In this document: positions 35,111-44,555 of the stretch, piece after piece | How the letters are laid out: each line of letters starts with the position of its first letter | Position numbering within the stretch: the first letter of the stretch is position 1 | Source of the DNA: Nymphaea colorata | Taxonomy: Eukaryota > Streptophyta > Magnoliopsida > Nymphaeales > Nymphaeaceae | Length of the DNA: 64,000 bases | Assembly (NCBI RefSeq): GCF_008831285.2 | Contig: NC_045149.1 | Location: 1 to 64,000, forward strand | Direction of reading: 5' to 3' | Notes under the pieces: generated by a model | Told to the model about the DNA's origin: nothing | What the model saw: only the letters and a program-made list of their open reading frames with translations | Database searches by the model: none | Program-made: the position numbers and the translations under genes

Positions 35111-35416
35111 ATATAGAAAGAGAGAGAGTGACAGCAGCAGTGCACTCAGATCTGTTCATAGAATGGATCAAGAATGCAGGTTCACACGGATCGGATTTTA
35201 GAATGGATCCAAGATCCAATTAGCTAGGAAGCTCTATTCAAATGAACGGGTAGTTTATTTGGAGCGGCTGAAGATGATAATTAATTGGAAACCCTAAATT
35301 CATTTTTCTTTCATTTGTACATGTTTCGTTCTTTTAAGTTCATTTTTTGTTGTTGTTCTTCACTAGATTTGTAGTTTTCCTCAAGTAATAGAGCTTATAC
35401 TTTAATTACTGCTTGG

Positions 35417-35442
35417 AAGAGAGAGAGAGAGAGAGAGAGAAA
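35417..35442. repeat. (GA)n microsatellite
   Basis: GA tract in the first duplication copy. The second copy at 50356-50376 has a different length and a GC interruption. Confidence 0.85.
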
Positions 35443-35856
35443 GTGGCCTTTTGTTTTATCAACAAATCTTTCTGTTTGTTTACGGTTCCAAAGTTCAGTC
35501 GCTGAAGATTTGATATTTTATGCTTATTTTTGGTTCTGAAATGTCTAACGTGGTGGCTTAGTGGTTCAGTTTTTTTCTTTTACTTGTTTTATATTCAATG
35601 GGAAACCTGATGAACACTACCAAAAAAAAAAACAATAGTTTTACCATGGGAGGAATGCATCAGTAAAAATTCCAAAGCCGTCAGTATATGTTGTAGCCAC
35701 AATTTAATGAGCACCAGAATTCAAAGGTTGAACTTTCCTTTGTTTTTAGGGCCTCTACACTTCAGTAAGTTAAAAAGGTACAGAAGGTTCATGTAACAAG
35801 ATACAACAAACTATTATAACAATTGATATATACTTACACTTTACCTTTTATACTCT

Positions 35857-36099
35857 TCACCTTATAAAAGCAATTGACAATGCCTCATCATTGATGGTAC
35901 CAAATACATCATTTTTGAAGTAGAAAATCAATTTCTCTATGTTCCAATAACCTTTCTTAACCTTTGAGAGGGAGACAATCTGTTCTTGTACATTGCTGGA
36001 AATGCAAAAAAGAACATCGTGTCCTGGTGTGTCTTTACTGAGCAGGAAAGTATTAACCAATATCAAATTGGAGGCAGACTCAGGAATGTTTTGTTGCAA
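35857..36099 (-). other. Unrecognised 80-codon frame present in both duplication copies
   Basis: The minus-strand frame starts MQQNIPESASNLILVNTFLL and contains SKVKKGYWNIEKLIFYF. The copy at 50782-51024 differs by one residue (Ser to Cys). Conservation only reflects the recent duplication. No domain is recognised, and the frame runs into the GGGGCGGAGC-family repeat. Confidence 0.2.
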
Positions 36100-36545
36100 G
36101 AGCCAAACTATAGTTTCAAAATTTCAATAAGTGCCAAAATAGAATTTTTTAAAATTTTCACTTAGTTAAGCTAATTTTTTTGAAGGATACATATAAATTT
36201 TTGCATTTTTTGAACCAAGGAGTTGGGGGGGGGGGGGGGGGGTGTGGTGAGGGTCCTCCCCAGCACCAAGCCCATTTTCTTTTATTAAACACAGGAACAC
36301 CCACACCCTAGAATCTTCATTCCATTCCATCACACACAGGGGTGGAGGGAAGGGGGAGCCGGCATGAACCTTGGCCACCTCCCCCCCCCCTTCAGATTTT
36401 AAAAACTTTAAAAATTTGTATGTAAATCTAAAAAAAATAGTTAAATATATATAAAAAATTAAAAATTTCTATTTTGGCTCCTGTTAAAATTTTGGAACTA
36501 TAGTTAACCTACACAACAAAAAAATTCTGGCTCTGCCCCTGATCA
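36096..36545 (-). mobile_element. GGGGCGGAGC-family element
   Basis: The right end TTCTGGCTCTGCCCCTGATC is the reversed family end, and the left part has ACTATAGTTTCAAAATTTC and GTGCCAAAATAGAA words. It carries a long G run (36224-36242) and a C run (36379-36390). A second copy is at 51011-51460. Confidence 0.5.
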
Positions 36546-37213
36546 CACATGCCTCATAACTAGAATGGTGACAACGGTCCCCATTCCAGTGATTCCTTGA
36601 CACAATTTTCTGGAAGCAAGTTACCAGTTAAAGTTTCCTATAAGATCAAACTATAATAGGTCAAATTATTCGATGGTACAGACTTTTAATCAACAGCATC
36701 CTTTTATGTACCCACTGCACGTGGTCTCCCCTTTGCACCTTTTCGCTTCTCATCCTCTCTCTTCATGACTTTATCGACAGTATTTTTCCTCTCTCATTTG
36801 TCTTCTCCTAATTTCTTTGTTGCCATCATCGAAGTTACCAGTAAGAGGGAGTCGGGAATTTTTCATGAGGGTCGAATTATGGTTTCAAACAAACAACAAC
36901 AAAAATATAATTTTTCAAACTTGTTACATAACATATATGAATTTCTGTAAAATTTTATATGTAAAATTTTACTTTTATTTATTTTTTTAGGTCTAGATAC
37001 CATTGATTGTGGATCAGAAAATCAGGGAGGACGAGTTCAGCTTGGACTCATTAAAAAATTGGCAATGCTCTACCTTGAGTTTCAACCAAGTGAATGAGAT
37101 GGAAGAATCCAAAGGAAATTTGAAGATATTCCTTGTGTCGAGTTCCAGACATGGATGCGAGTTCCAGATCTTTTTGTTTTTTTTTTGGCTTCCCTCCTTT
37201 ATTGCCTTCTCCA
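36546..37213. other. Non-coding part of the duplication
   Basis: A further short family patch (GGAATTTTTCATGAGGGTCG near 36853) lies here. Frames at 36765-36950 and 37003-37278 have no known motif. Confidence 0.4.
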
Positions 37214-37410
37214 ATAAGGGGCAGAGCCAGAATTTTTTCATGAGGTGGGTGGAATTAAGGTTTCTAAAGTTTAACTAGGGCCAAAATATTATATTTCAAA
37301 TTTTTTATACAGAACAAGTGAAATTTTCTAAAATTTACATATAATTTTTTTTTTTAATTTTTTTAAAGTGGGGCCAGGGCCCATGTGGGCCTTACCTTGG
37401 CAACATCCCT
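37214..37410 (+). mobile_element. GGGGCGGAGC-family element
   Basis: It starts AAGGGGCAGAGCCAGAATTT, continues TTCATGAGGTGGGTGGAATT, and ends GGGGCCAGGGCCCATGTGGG. Its order of blocks matches 34087-34318. A second copy is at 52131-52320. Confidence 0.55.
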
Positions 37411-38385
37411 ATCTCCAATCATCTAAAGGCTCTTCATTTCTTTGCCATCTTGTTCATTGATTTGATTCTCATGTGGAATTTTTTGGAATAACTTTTTGTG
37501 TTTCTTTCATAAATTTTTATTTCTGTATTTCTTTACTCCTATCAATGGCTTTTGTGATTGCACTCGGATTTGATGTTCCTTTTCCTGGTTGAAAAATTGA
37601 TTTTTACTTCGACCTCTTGAGTTTATGTTGATTGATTTTTACAATAGGAAGAAAACAGATCAGATAGAGAAAGAGCCAATGGATGGAAGCAACTATGTCC
37701 TTCCTCTGTTCTTCTCTATCTCAATGTATAAAAACAAAATTCAAAATTAGCATACAAATTCAAGAGATCGCAATGGATAAAAGCTTGATGTGTTAAAAGA
37801 CCATGATTTTACTTCTTAGAAACATGTTTAAAAATGTGACCTTCTTTAACAACAAAAATTGGGTTAAACATACCTATGAGTTATTGTTCACACCTCACTT
37901 TCACGGTGTGGAATGTGAAGTTTGTGCACGAATCAGCAAAAAATCAAGTTTTGCTTGAAAATAGATTTTAAGAGAAAGTGACCCATCCCTTCCACCATTA
38001 ACAGCTGTAATTAATCGAAGGTCTGAGTTTTCTCAAGCTTGACAAGTTATTTTTTTTATACAATGTGTGAGGATTGGAATTCGGATTATAGATATATACA
38101 GTAGTCTGATTATTGGCCTGTTTGTGTTAAAAAAAGAAAAAAAAAAGGAAATGAGAAAAAGTGAAATTATTGTCAAGATATTTTGGAAAGATCAAAATCA
38201 TTGAATTTTTTTCCTTTTTTTGCAATACTTTATAAAAAATATAATCATATTTTAGTTTTTCTTGGTTTATTTTATCTTTTTAATAACTTTTTTGAATTTT
38301 TATTAATGTCGGTAAGACATTAAAAAGTGAAAAATGAAAACGAATTCACATAGTTTACCTAATACCCTTAATTATATCCATTTTT
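37411..38385. other. Non-coding A+T-rich part of the duplication
   Basis: No gene. The breakpoint of the presence/absence segment falls at 38087, between CGGATT and ATAGATATATACAG. Confidence 0.5.
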
Positions 38386-38760
38386 TTGGATATTCACATA
38401 TTCATATTCAAATTCGAATTTGAATATGAATAAAGAAAAAACAGATCTGAATTTGAATTCAAAATCTGATTTCACATTCCCAATCTGATTCTTATATTGA
38501 GATCCAAATCTGAATTTTGAACCGAATTTTTCCAATTTTCAAAATGTAAAAGAATTAGATATAGGAAATTTGTATAAAAAAAATCTGACCCGAATCCAAT
38601 CAGGTATTTATGCATATCCGAATCTGAATCTGGTTGGATGTCATTTTTTAAATATGATTTGATTTCTTAATCAGATATTAAAATTTTTTTCACATCCAAT
38701 TTTTTGGATCGGTTTGATTAGATATTCAATTCAAATCTAGTATATTGACATCGCTAAGTT
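38386..38760. mobile_element. ATCCGA-rich element with a 34-bp palindrome
   Basis: One-strand repetition of GAATCTGAATC and CCGAATCC words, ending TATATTGACATCGCTAAG, whose reverse complement (TTAGCGATGTCAATATA) is a family-type end. It includes a perfect palindrome at 38399-38432 centred on TTCGAA. A second copy is at about 61347-61721. Confidence 0.45.
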
Positions 38761-38874
38761 CAAGTAAGTTCATTTGTTCAAGTAATTTGTTTGATCTAGG
38801 TTATCATTTTATTTTTGTATTTTTTTAAATTAAAATGCAAAAAAGTGGTAAAGTCAAATGGGCAATTGGTAAAG

Positions 38875-39025
38875 GAACTAAAACGAGTCTAGCTCAAATT
38901 GGGACTCAGTCTACTCGGGTTGATCTCAAGCTAACCTGGTACAGCTCAACTTGAGCGTGGACTGAATAAGATATGAGTGGAGTCGAGTGACCTCAACTCG
39001 GCTCGTGTACATCCCTACTAGTGAA
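38875..39025. repeat. CTCGA-type repeat
   Basis: AACGAGTCTAGCTCAAATTG, CAGCTCAACTTGAGC and AACTCGGCTCGTGTACATCC, with the right end CATCCCTACTAG (reverse complement CTAGTAGGGATG). Second copy at about 61840-61980. Confidence 0.4.
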
Positions 39026-39078
39026 AGGGTACGAGGTAAATACTATCTCTGCTCTTTCCTTATTCCAAATCACTTTCT

Positions 39079-39291
39079 TCAGCCAACAGTTGATGAATTA
39101 AAAGACTCACGAAAGACCCTAGCTGGGGCCCTCGCAGTTTTGTTTTCTCTCTCCCTCAATGCATTAAGGTTTCTCATCATAACTACCATAGAATCCAAAC
39201 CTCCCATTATGTCCTGCAGCTCCAACCTGCAACCCATCCCTTCCTCTACATGGGCAACTAATTCTGGCCGCTCCCTTTGAGTACTCAGAGC
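39079..39291 (-). pseudogene. Ty3/gypsy Gag N-terminal relic
   Basis: The minus strand is open for 71 codons and reads like the N-terminal coiled-coil of plant gypsy Gag proteins: RERPELVAHVEEGMGCRLEL, QDIMGGLDSMVVMMRNL, NALRERENK. No ATG starts it; in the second copy (62038-62250) the equivalent first residues are LTTQRER, close to the family's usual MTTRS-type start. Just upstream on the minus strand TGGTAGAAGCAATTGGG (about 39315-39299) resembles a damaged TGGTATCAGAGCAATTGG primer-binding site. A plus-strand frame at 38987-39280 overlaps it but is less protein-like. Confidence 0.5.
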
Positions 39292-39379
39292 TTATAGCCC
39301 AATTGCTTCTACCACACCTTCGTGCACTCAGACTTAGGATCCCACATGCGTGGATGCATGTGGTTTAAGAAGGGTGGAT

Positions 39380-39821
39380 TGTAACAATTCAAAAGTTTAG
39401 TCTCATATGGAAGATTGTGAGAAACCTTAAAATGCTCCTAAAGGGAGTTGTTAAATGATTTGTTGTCCTGGTTCGTAGCTTTTTTCAAGCTGAAATCGAA
39501 ATTGCTAGGAGGTGGGTTGTGATCTACATGACTATAAACCCAAGCATAGGAGTGGGTTGGGTCGTTATGGTGGTATCAGAGCACGGTTCAACATTCAGAC
39601 TTAGGGTTCCACATAGACAGATGCATGTGCCTTAAGGGGGTGTATTATAGTAAAGTTTAGTCTCGATTGTGAGATAATTTCAAGGGCTTATAAAGGGAGA
39701 TGTTAAACGGTTGGTTGTCTTAGTTTCTAACTTTTTTCAGCCTGAAACCAAAATTGTTAAGGAGTAGGTTTGCATATCCTGGACTAGGAGTCTGAGCCCG
39801 ATAGTGGGTCGAGTCCTTACA
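39380..39821 (+). mobile_element. Miniature LTR retroelement (TRIM-like)
   Basis: LTR 1 spans 39380-39570 (starts TGTAACAATTC). A perfect tRNA-Met primer-binding site TGGTATCAGAGC follows at 39571-39582. A spacer of about 58 bases ends in a purine tract (AAGGGGG, 39634-39640). LTR 2 spans 39641-39821 (starts TGTATTATAG, ends CCTTACA). The LTRs share blocks such as AAAGTTTAGTCTC, TAAAGGGAG, TGTTGTC/GGTTGTC and TTTTTTCA. The spacer text (CAGACTTAGG...GATGCATGTG) also occurs just before LTR 1 at 39329-39379, so the array is spacer-LTR-PBS-spacer-LTR. It has no coding capacity and would need proteins from another element. Confidence 0.65.
39571..39582 (+). other. Primer-binding site of the TRIM-like element
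   Basis: TGGTATCAGAGC, complementary to initiator tRNA-Met. In the second duplication copy the same place (62530 on) reads TGGTATCAAACACGG, so it is damaged there. Confidence 0.75.
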
Positions 39822-39972
39822 ATGACAAAAATGTGAAAGTACCATGCAGTGGTACATTTTTTAGAAAGCCTTTTGCTGAGTGAGAGGAATATGTCAGTGG
39901 CCTAGCGAGAGCTGAATCTACCAACAAGATCGAAGTTGGTGTCAAGCGTAGTTGGCAACCCATGCGTTCGGA

Positions 39973-40776
39973 TGGCAACTCGGTTACCGAATTGCCTCAG
40001 TGACTTGTCCAAGTCGGGTCTCAAAAGCTAAAGTTATAATAAAATGCTTTTACTGTTGTTTTTGTGGTGTTCAAAGATTGAAATTTGAAAAATTATGTTC
40101 TTTTGGTGGTCGCTAAAATGAAACAAATAAAAAACGAAAAAAATGTTTCTAAAAAATAGTAATACGAAAAACATCATTGGAAACCATTATTATGGATTCT
40201 ATTTTCATTGGAGGATATAGAGTTTCTCATGCATCTCTCATCCTTCTCACCCTCTTTTTTCCTCTTATTCGGGTTTGGTCTCATTTTCGTTTTTAGTTAC
40301 TGTCCTTCTCACCATCCTCTCTCCCTCTCTCTCTCTCTCTTTCTCTCTCTCTGCTTGATGGCTTCTCGAGAGGCCAGGATGCTGGATGATTTCTGTCGGA
40401 TGACTATTAATGCTTCCCATTGGATCACTATAAGTGTTGTTATCTGATCACAAGAGAAAAAAGATGAATGAACAGCCAAACAAAACCCTTGCCTATGAGC
40501 TTCCTTTCGAGTTCTGACTAACAACAGAGCTTGAATCATTGCAAATGAGTGTTGTAAAAAAATGGGTATGAGTGACAGATTCGCTTTTTTTTTTTGTATC
40601 CAACCAAACTCGGGTGATTCAGAGCCGACTCAGCTATTCCAAGCAACCCGGGTGATTCAGACATGATTCTTTTGAAAATCAGATGTGTACCGATCAAACC
40701 TGGAACCATGACTCATTTCCTAGCGATTCAAGATGACTCAAGCGATTTCTGAGTTGGATCACCGAGTTTGCCAACC
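39973..40776. mobile_element. Roughly 800-bp element with imperfect terminal inverted repeats
   Basis: The left end reads TGGCAACTCGGTTACC...GCCTCAGTGACTTG. The reverse complement of the right end reads TTGGCAAACTCGGTGATCC...CTCAGAAATCGCTTG. These match with a few substitutions and one indel over about 35 bases. Inside are a (CT)n tract (40317-40352) and a 79-codon frame at 40208-40447 without a known motif. No transposase. A second copy lies at about 62932-63736. Confidence 0.45.
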
Positions 40777-41014
40777 ATCGTGTCAGGGAGTGCGGACAAT
40801 ATACCTTCAACTTCATTCCACATCTCATCTCCTTGACTCAGGAGCATGACTCAGAATTAAATCCAACTAACCATCAAACTTTCAGTACTTTCATTGGCAG
40901 TTATGTTATGCCCATTGGATTTAATACCTTCAACTTAGTACAGCTCCTACCTCATTAACCCAAAAAGATAACACCCATAGGAATCGAACTAATGAGCACG
41001 TTCTCATCGACAGG

Positions 41015-41165
41015 GAGTGGAAACACAAATTTTTCATGAGAAAGGCCAAATTATAGTTTCAAAATTTTAACACCGCCGAAATATGATTTTTCACAAATTT
41101 GTATAGGATAAATGATTAAAAAAAAATTACACTTGAGTTGTTATAGCTCCACCCCTGCTCATCGG
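41015..41165. mobile_element. GGGGCGGAGC-family fragment at the end of the first duplication copy
   Basis: It contains ATTTTTCATGAGAAAGGCC and AATTATAGTTTCAAAATTTT and ends TATAGCTCCACCCCTGCTCA, the reversed family end. The window ends inside the matching position of the second copy, so whether the duplication ends here cannot be seen. Confidence 0.5.
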
Positions 41166-41943
41166 CTTGCGAGCCTAACCGGAAATGCTATGTCCCTTGG
41201 GACTATATTGCCCTGGATCACATGCCATGGTGGGGACTCCTGAGATCAAACACAATCGGATAGGACCCACTTCAGACAATGACCAGGGACCTCATTCAAG
41301 CCATGTGCCCACGCTTTCGCAGTTGACCGGCCGCAGTCTCTGATCATATCCTTGAGATTTATGGTTGCAAACAGAGACAAGTCGCGAACAGCTAAATACA
41401 TTAGAAGATGACAAAAGCCTTGAACAAGATCAGACCTATTCACGCTGCCTGCTTGAATTCCCACTGCAGAAACAAATTTGCAAATTAGCCGCTAATTCAT
41501 CTACAGAATGAAAAAACTCATCATTCTCTTCTTCAAAAGGATGATATGATATTTCCATGGTATAAATTTCTTTTCTTCAAAAATTGTGAAGCCACTAATG
41601 GAGGGGGTGTTCAATGAAGGACGAATTGTGGAATTCTAACATTAAGATTCTCTAACAAAGAATTTTGATTCTTTTTTTGCAAGCTCATTCTTGAATAAAA
41701 AATTCTAGAATCGTGAATATTATCTGAGGTGTAGAATTATGATTTTAGAATTTCTTTCATCTCCCTTTACAACACATCATGATGGTTTTAGTTCATGTTT
41801 TATCAAATGCATCATTTTCAATTATGAAATCAAAATTTCAGGCTAGCACAAAGGAAAGCTAGAACAGGAATTTTCGTTGTAATTCTATTTTTGAGGTGAA
41901 ATTTTGTTTATAAAATCAAAATTCAAGGCTTTCAAACACTTTT
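41166..41943. other. Intergenic DNA, no gene confirmed
   Basis: A 72-codon minus-strand frame (41246-41464) has no known motif. The rest is A+T-rich. Confidence 0.45.
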
Positions 41944-42299
41944 GAGAGACATCCTCGTCAATCGACAATGTATGCATCACTGAACCAAAGGTCTGCCAAA
42001 GAAGCAAATTTGAAAATGCTTAAAATAAAATGCCATTTATTAGGCAGAGTTCTTTCACAATTATGCTAGTTTTAGGCTCTTCAAATTCCCTAAACCAACA
42101 AGAATGGGCAAGAAGAGTTCTGAGAGACATCCTCATCAATCGACATTGTATGCATCACTGAACCAAAGGTCTGCCAAAGAAGCAAATTTGAAAATGCTTA
42201 AAATAAAATGCCATTTATTAGGCAGAGTTCTTTCACAATTATGCTAGTTTTAGGCTCTTCAAATTCCCTAAACCAACAAGAATGGGCAAGAAGAGTTCT
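41944..42299. repeat. 178-bp tandem duplication
   Basis: Unit 1 (41944-42121) and unit 2 (42122-42299) start GAGAGACATCCTC and end AGAAGAGTTCT. Only two base differences were seen, both near the start (GTCAATCGACAATG versus ATCAATCGACATTG). The near-identity implies a recent event. No coding content. Confidence 0.95.
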
Positions 42300-43165
42300 G
42301 AAGCCAACAGTTATGTGATTCTTGCCATCTATTCAGAACTCAAGAGTACGCTTATCAGGTGAGAATGCTTCAAAGATTTTACCCATTGAAGACAGTGATG
42401 CGGAGTCCAATGAAAGGGTTTCTTTTCTCATTAGCTAAAAAGAATTAATCTAAAGGATTGGATAGAAGATAAATGTTAGACTTTAATCATTTTCAAACTA
42501 ATAGTTGTTTTGGAGTTGAATCTGCCGTCTCTCAGTTAAAGAACTATGAGTATTTCTTATTGCTATGTGGTGAAATGACTCCTCGAGATTGAAGCGTAGA
42601 AGCCAAAAGTGGTAGGTAGGCCTCGGCGATAACATTCAGAGACACCTGATGGGTCTTAGATGAGCACCTAAGCAGGGCCTAGACAAGGAAGAAACAGTAA
42701 ATGAAGAAAGAAAGACAAGAGGAAAGAAGAACAAGAAGGAAAGAGGGAAACAACAAAAGAAAAAGAAAGAAGAATGGTAAAAGTAGAGGGGAAAAGGATT
42801 TAAAATAATTCTTTTCTTGACTATTAAGGGTTGAAGAAACATGCAACGCAGTTTGTTTTTCCCCTTCCAGCAAGTTGAAGGAAAACCAGACCTGAACCCT
42901 CTTGCGAGGATAGATTCTTTGGATGGCTTACAGACCTCTGGCTTTTAAGTTTACAGGTTCAGATTAGGCAGAAAAAAGCAGCACATGTAAACAGAATTAT
43001 GACAGTCACACAAATCCCACTATGCCAACACATTTGGTTCTAAAGATCAAGAGTCTCCCAGCTTATTACCCGGTCATTTTAAGTCCCAATAAATTAAATA
43101 TAAATATGACATAAAGCATCACTCGGAGGTTGATATACACAAAGAAAGTCATATATGGTTGAAAT
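42300..43165. other. Intergenic DNA with a purine-rich tract
   Basis: About 42680-42790 is an A/G-rich tract (GAAGAAAGAAAGACAAGAGG type) whose complementary frames (42636-42842, 42679-42873) are Phe/Leu/Ser artefacts. No gene. Confidence 0.5.
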
Positions 43166-43358
43166 GTAAACAGATAGGAGTTTTATATACAATTATAATA
43201 TTTTATTATGATTAATTATATTTTATATATTATTATATATTAAAACATATACTTATTTTTTAATTTAATCGGGCATGGATCAGGCTTGGATTTTAGGTGT
43301 TGGACCGGCCGGAGTCCGACTCCTTATCGAGCCAGGCTGGGTCGATGCCCAGGCTTAG
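43166..43358. mobile_element. GC-armed element, right half
   Basis: An A+T core (43175-43260) is followed by the right arm GGGCATGGATCAGGCTTGG to GGGTCGATGCCCAGG, matching the right arms at 13930-14010 and 17895-17953. The left arm is absent or eroded. Confidence 0.45.
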
Positions 43359-43985
43359 ACATAGAACCTGCGTAGCCTTGCATGAATGTGCCGGCTTGGG
43401 CTTGGAGCACGTGGCTCTGTTGAGGGCAGTCAACCACAGAGGGGTACCTTGAAGAGTGGGTAGCAAGGCAGCCAAGGCGAAGATAGGTTTTTGTAGTCGA
43501 TGTCCAATGGTCCAGGGCTAGTCGTGAACAAGAGAGTAGCTTTCTCGACCAGGCTGAGGCTGACGCTGCTAGATGGTGAGAAGGCCGAAGCAGCGGCAAT
43601 GAAACAGGCCTGGCCTGCCTCAGTGTAATAAAATATTAATTACTAATTTTTAAAATAAGTTTTGCTTTTATATATGTAATATAGATATTTTAACTTTTGT
43701 TCACTAAAATTGAACTGTGCAGGGCTTAGGCTTAAGCCCAGGCATTGATCAAATGCCAACCAGAGCCTGGCCGTGGATGGCTGGATGTCAGAGTCTTCGA
43801 CAAGACAGCATCTTGGCTGAGGCCTGAGCCTACCAGCAAGGGACGGGTGGTAGTGTGGCAAGTTGCTGGCTGCAGGTGGCTGCGAGTAGATGTCCTTAGC
43901 CATGACTGATGGTTGTTAGGCCTGGTGGCAGCTAAAGCCTGGTCCTAAAGGGAGGGTCTAGGGAGAGAGAGAGAGAGAGAGGGAG
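43359..43985. other. G+C-rich repeat-like stretch
   Basis: Several overlapping minus-strand frames (43293-43475, 43324-43599, 43643-43903) arise from GGCCTGG/CCAGGC-type text. A second GC-armed pattern (arm, A+T core 43625-43700, arm GTGCAGGGCTTAGGC) is visible within it. A (GA)n tract is at 43964-43983. No gene family recognised. Confidence 0.35.
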
Positions 43986-44146
43986 GAGGGGGGAGAAGTA
44001 GTGGCTGGTAAGCATAGGGCCAATGTTGGTGTTGTGTCAGACTACCAAGTTGTCATGATATGGGTTCTAGCAGAAGGTCTTCCTCTGAAGGTCTTCCTTT
44101 GAAGACCAGGCTACTGGTACTGGCTTTGTGCGCTGGTGAGCAAGCA

Positions 44147-44515
44147 TGGCTTGGGTGCGAACCGATGTACACTGTGGAGCAGCTTGCAATGGTCGGCCTT
44201 GAGGAAATAGACAAACTTTGACTGGCAGTTTACAGAGAATGGTGGTAGAGTCCAACTTTGGTTCTGAAATATATGGTAGATCTTGGTCAAAGGATTCTGG
44301 GATAGAGAGAGAGAGAGATTGGCCAATGGACAGCGGTAAAGGCAGAACTTCCAAAGGATGTTTGTAGAGCCAATGTTGGCTTATTCTTTCTTTTTTTTTT
44401 GTTTTAATTTTTCTTTTTTATGCCAAGTGGTTAGCTAAGGGATTCTTTTACAATTTTGTAAAAGTTGTTACTGAGGGTAGTTTGGTCATTTTTATGTACA
44501 AATCTATAAAATTAA
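44147..44515. repeat. 370-bp dispersed repeat, copy 1
   Basis: From ATGGCTTGGGTGCGAACC to AATCTATAAAATT this matches 47579-47949 almost exactly, apart from a few substitutions and homopolymer indels. It has neither TG...CA termini nor a primer-binding site, so it does not look like an LTR. Minus-strand frames overlap it in both copies. Confidence 0.85.
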
Positions 44516-44555
44516 TGTAGCGGATCATAAAGTTGATGTATTTGGAAGGAGGAAA

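Larger units (their letters stand above)
35111..41060 (+). repeat. Segmental duplication, first copy (continuous)
   Basis: The sequence 35111-38087 matches 50048-52999, and 38087 to about 41060 matches 61047-64000 (window end). The match is near-identical, with scattered substitutions and small indels, such as a 14-base gap in the second copy at 50638 and different G-run lengths at 36224-36242 and 51150-51158. The left edge lies in a TA-rich tract in the second copy. Contents are non-coding repeats, a miniature LTR element and a gypsy gag relic. No working gene was recognised. Confidence 0.95.

Noticed and set aside
38987-39280. 97-codon plus-strand frame identical in both duplication copies
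   Set aside because: Identity reflects the recent duplication; its start lies in a CTCGA repeat, and the opposite strand reads better as a gypsy Gag N-terminus.
40960-41010. tRNA-like phrase (GTTCGATTCCTATGGG on the minus strand) near 40978
   Set aside because: It has a B-box-like core but no A box at proper spacing and no acceptor stem; it is also carried in the second duplication copy with a changed base.
44067-44354. 95- and 71-codon minus-strand frames, repeated at 47532-47787
   Set aside because: They only mark the 370-bp dispersed repeat, and no protein family is recognised.
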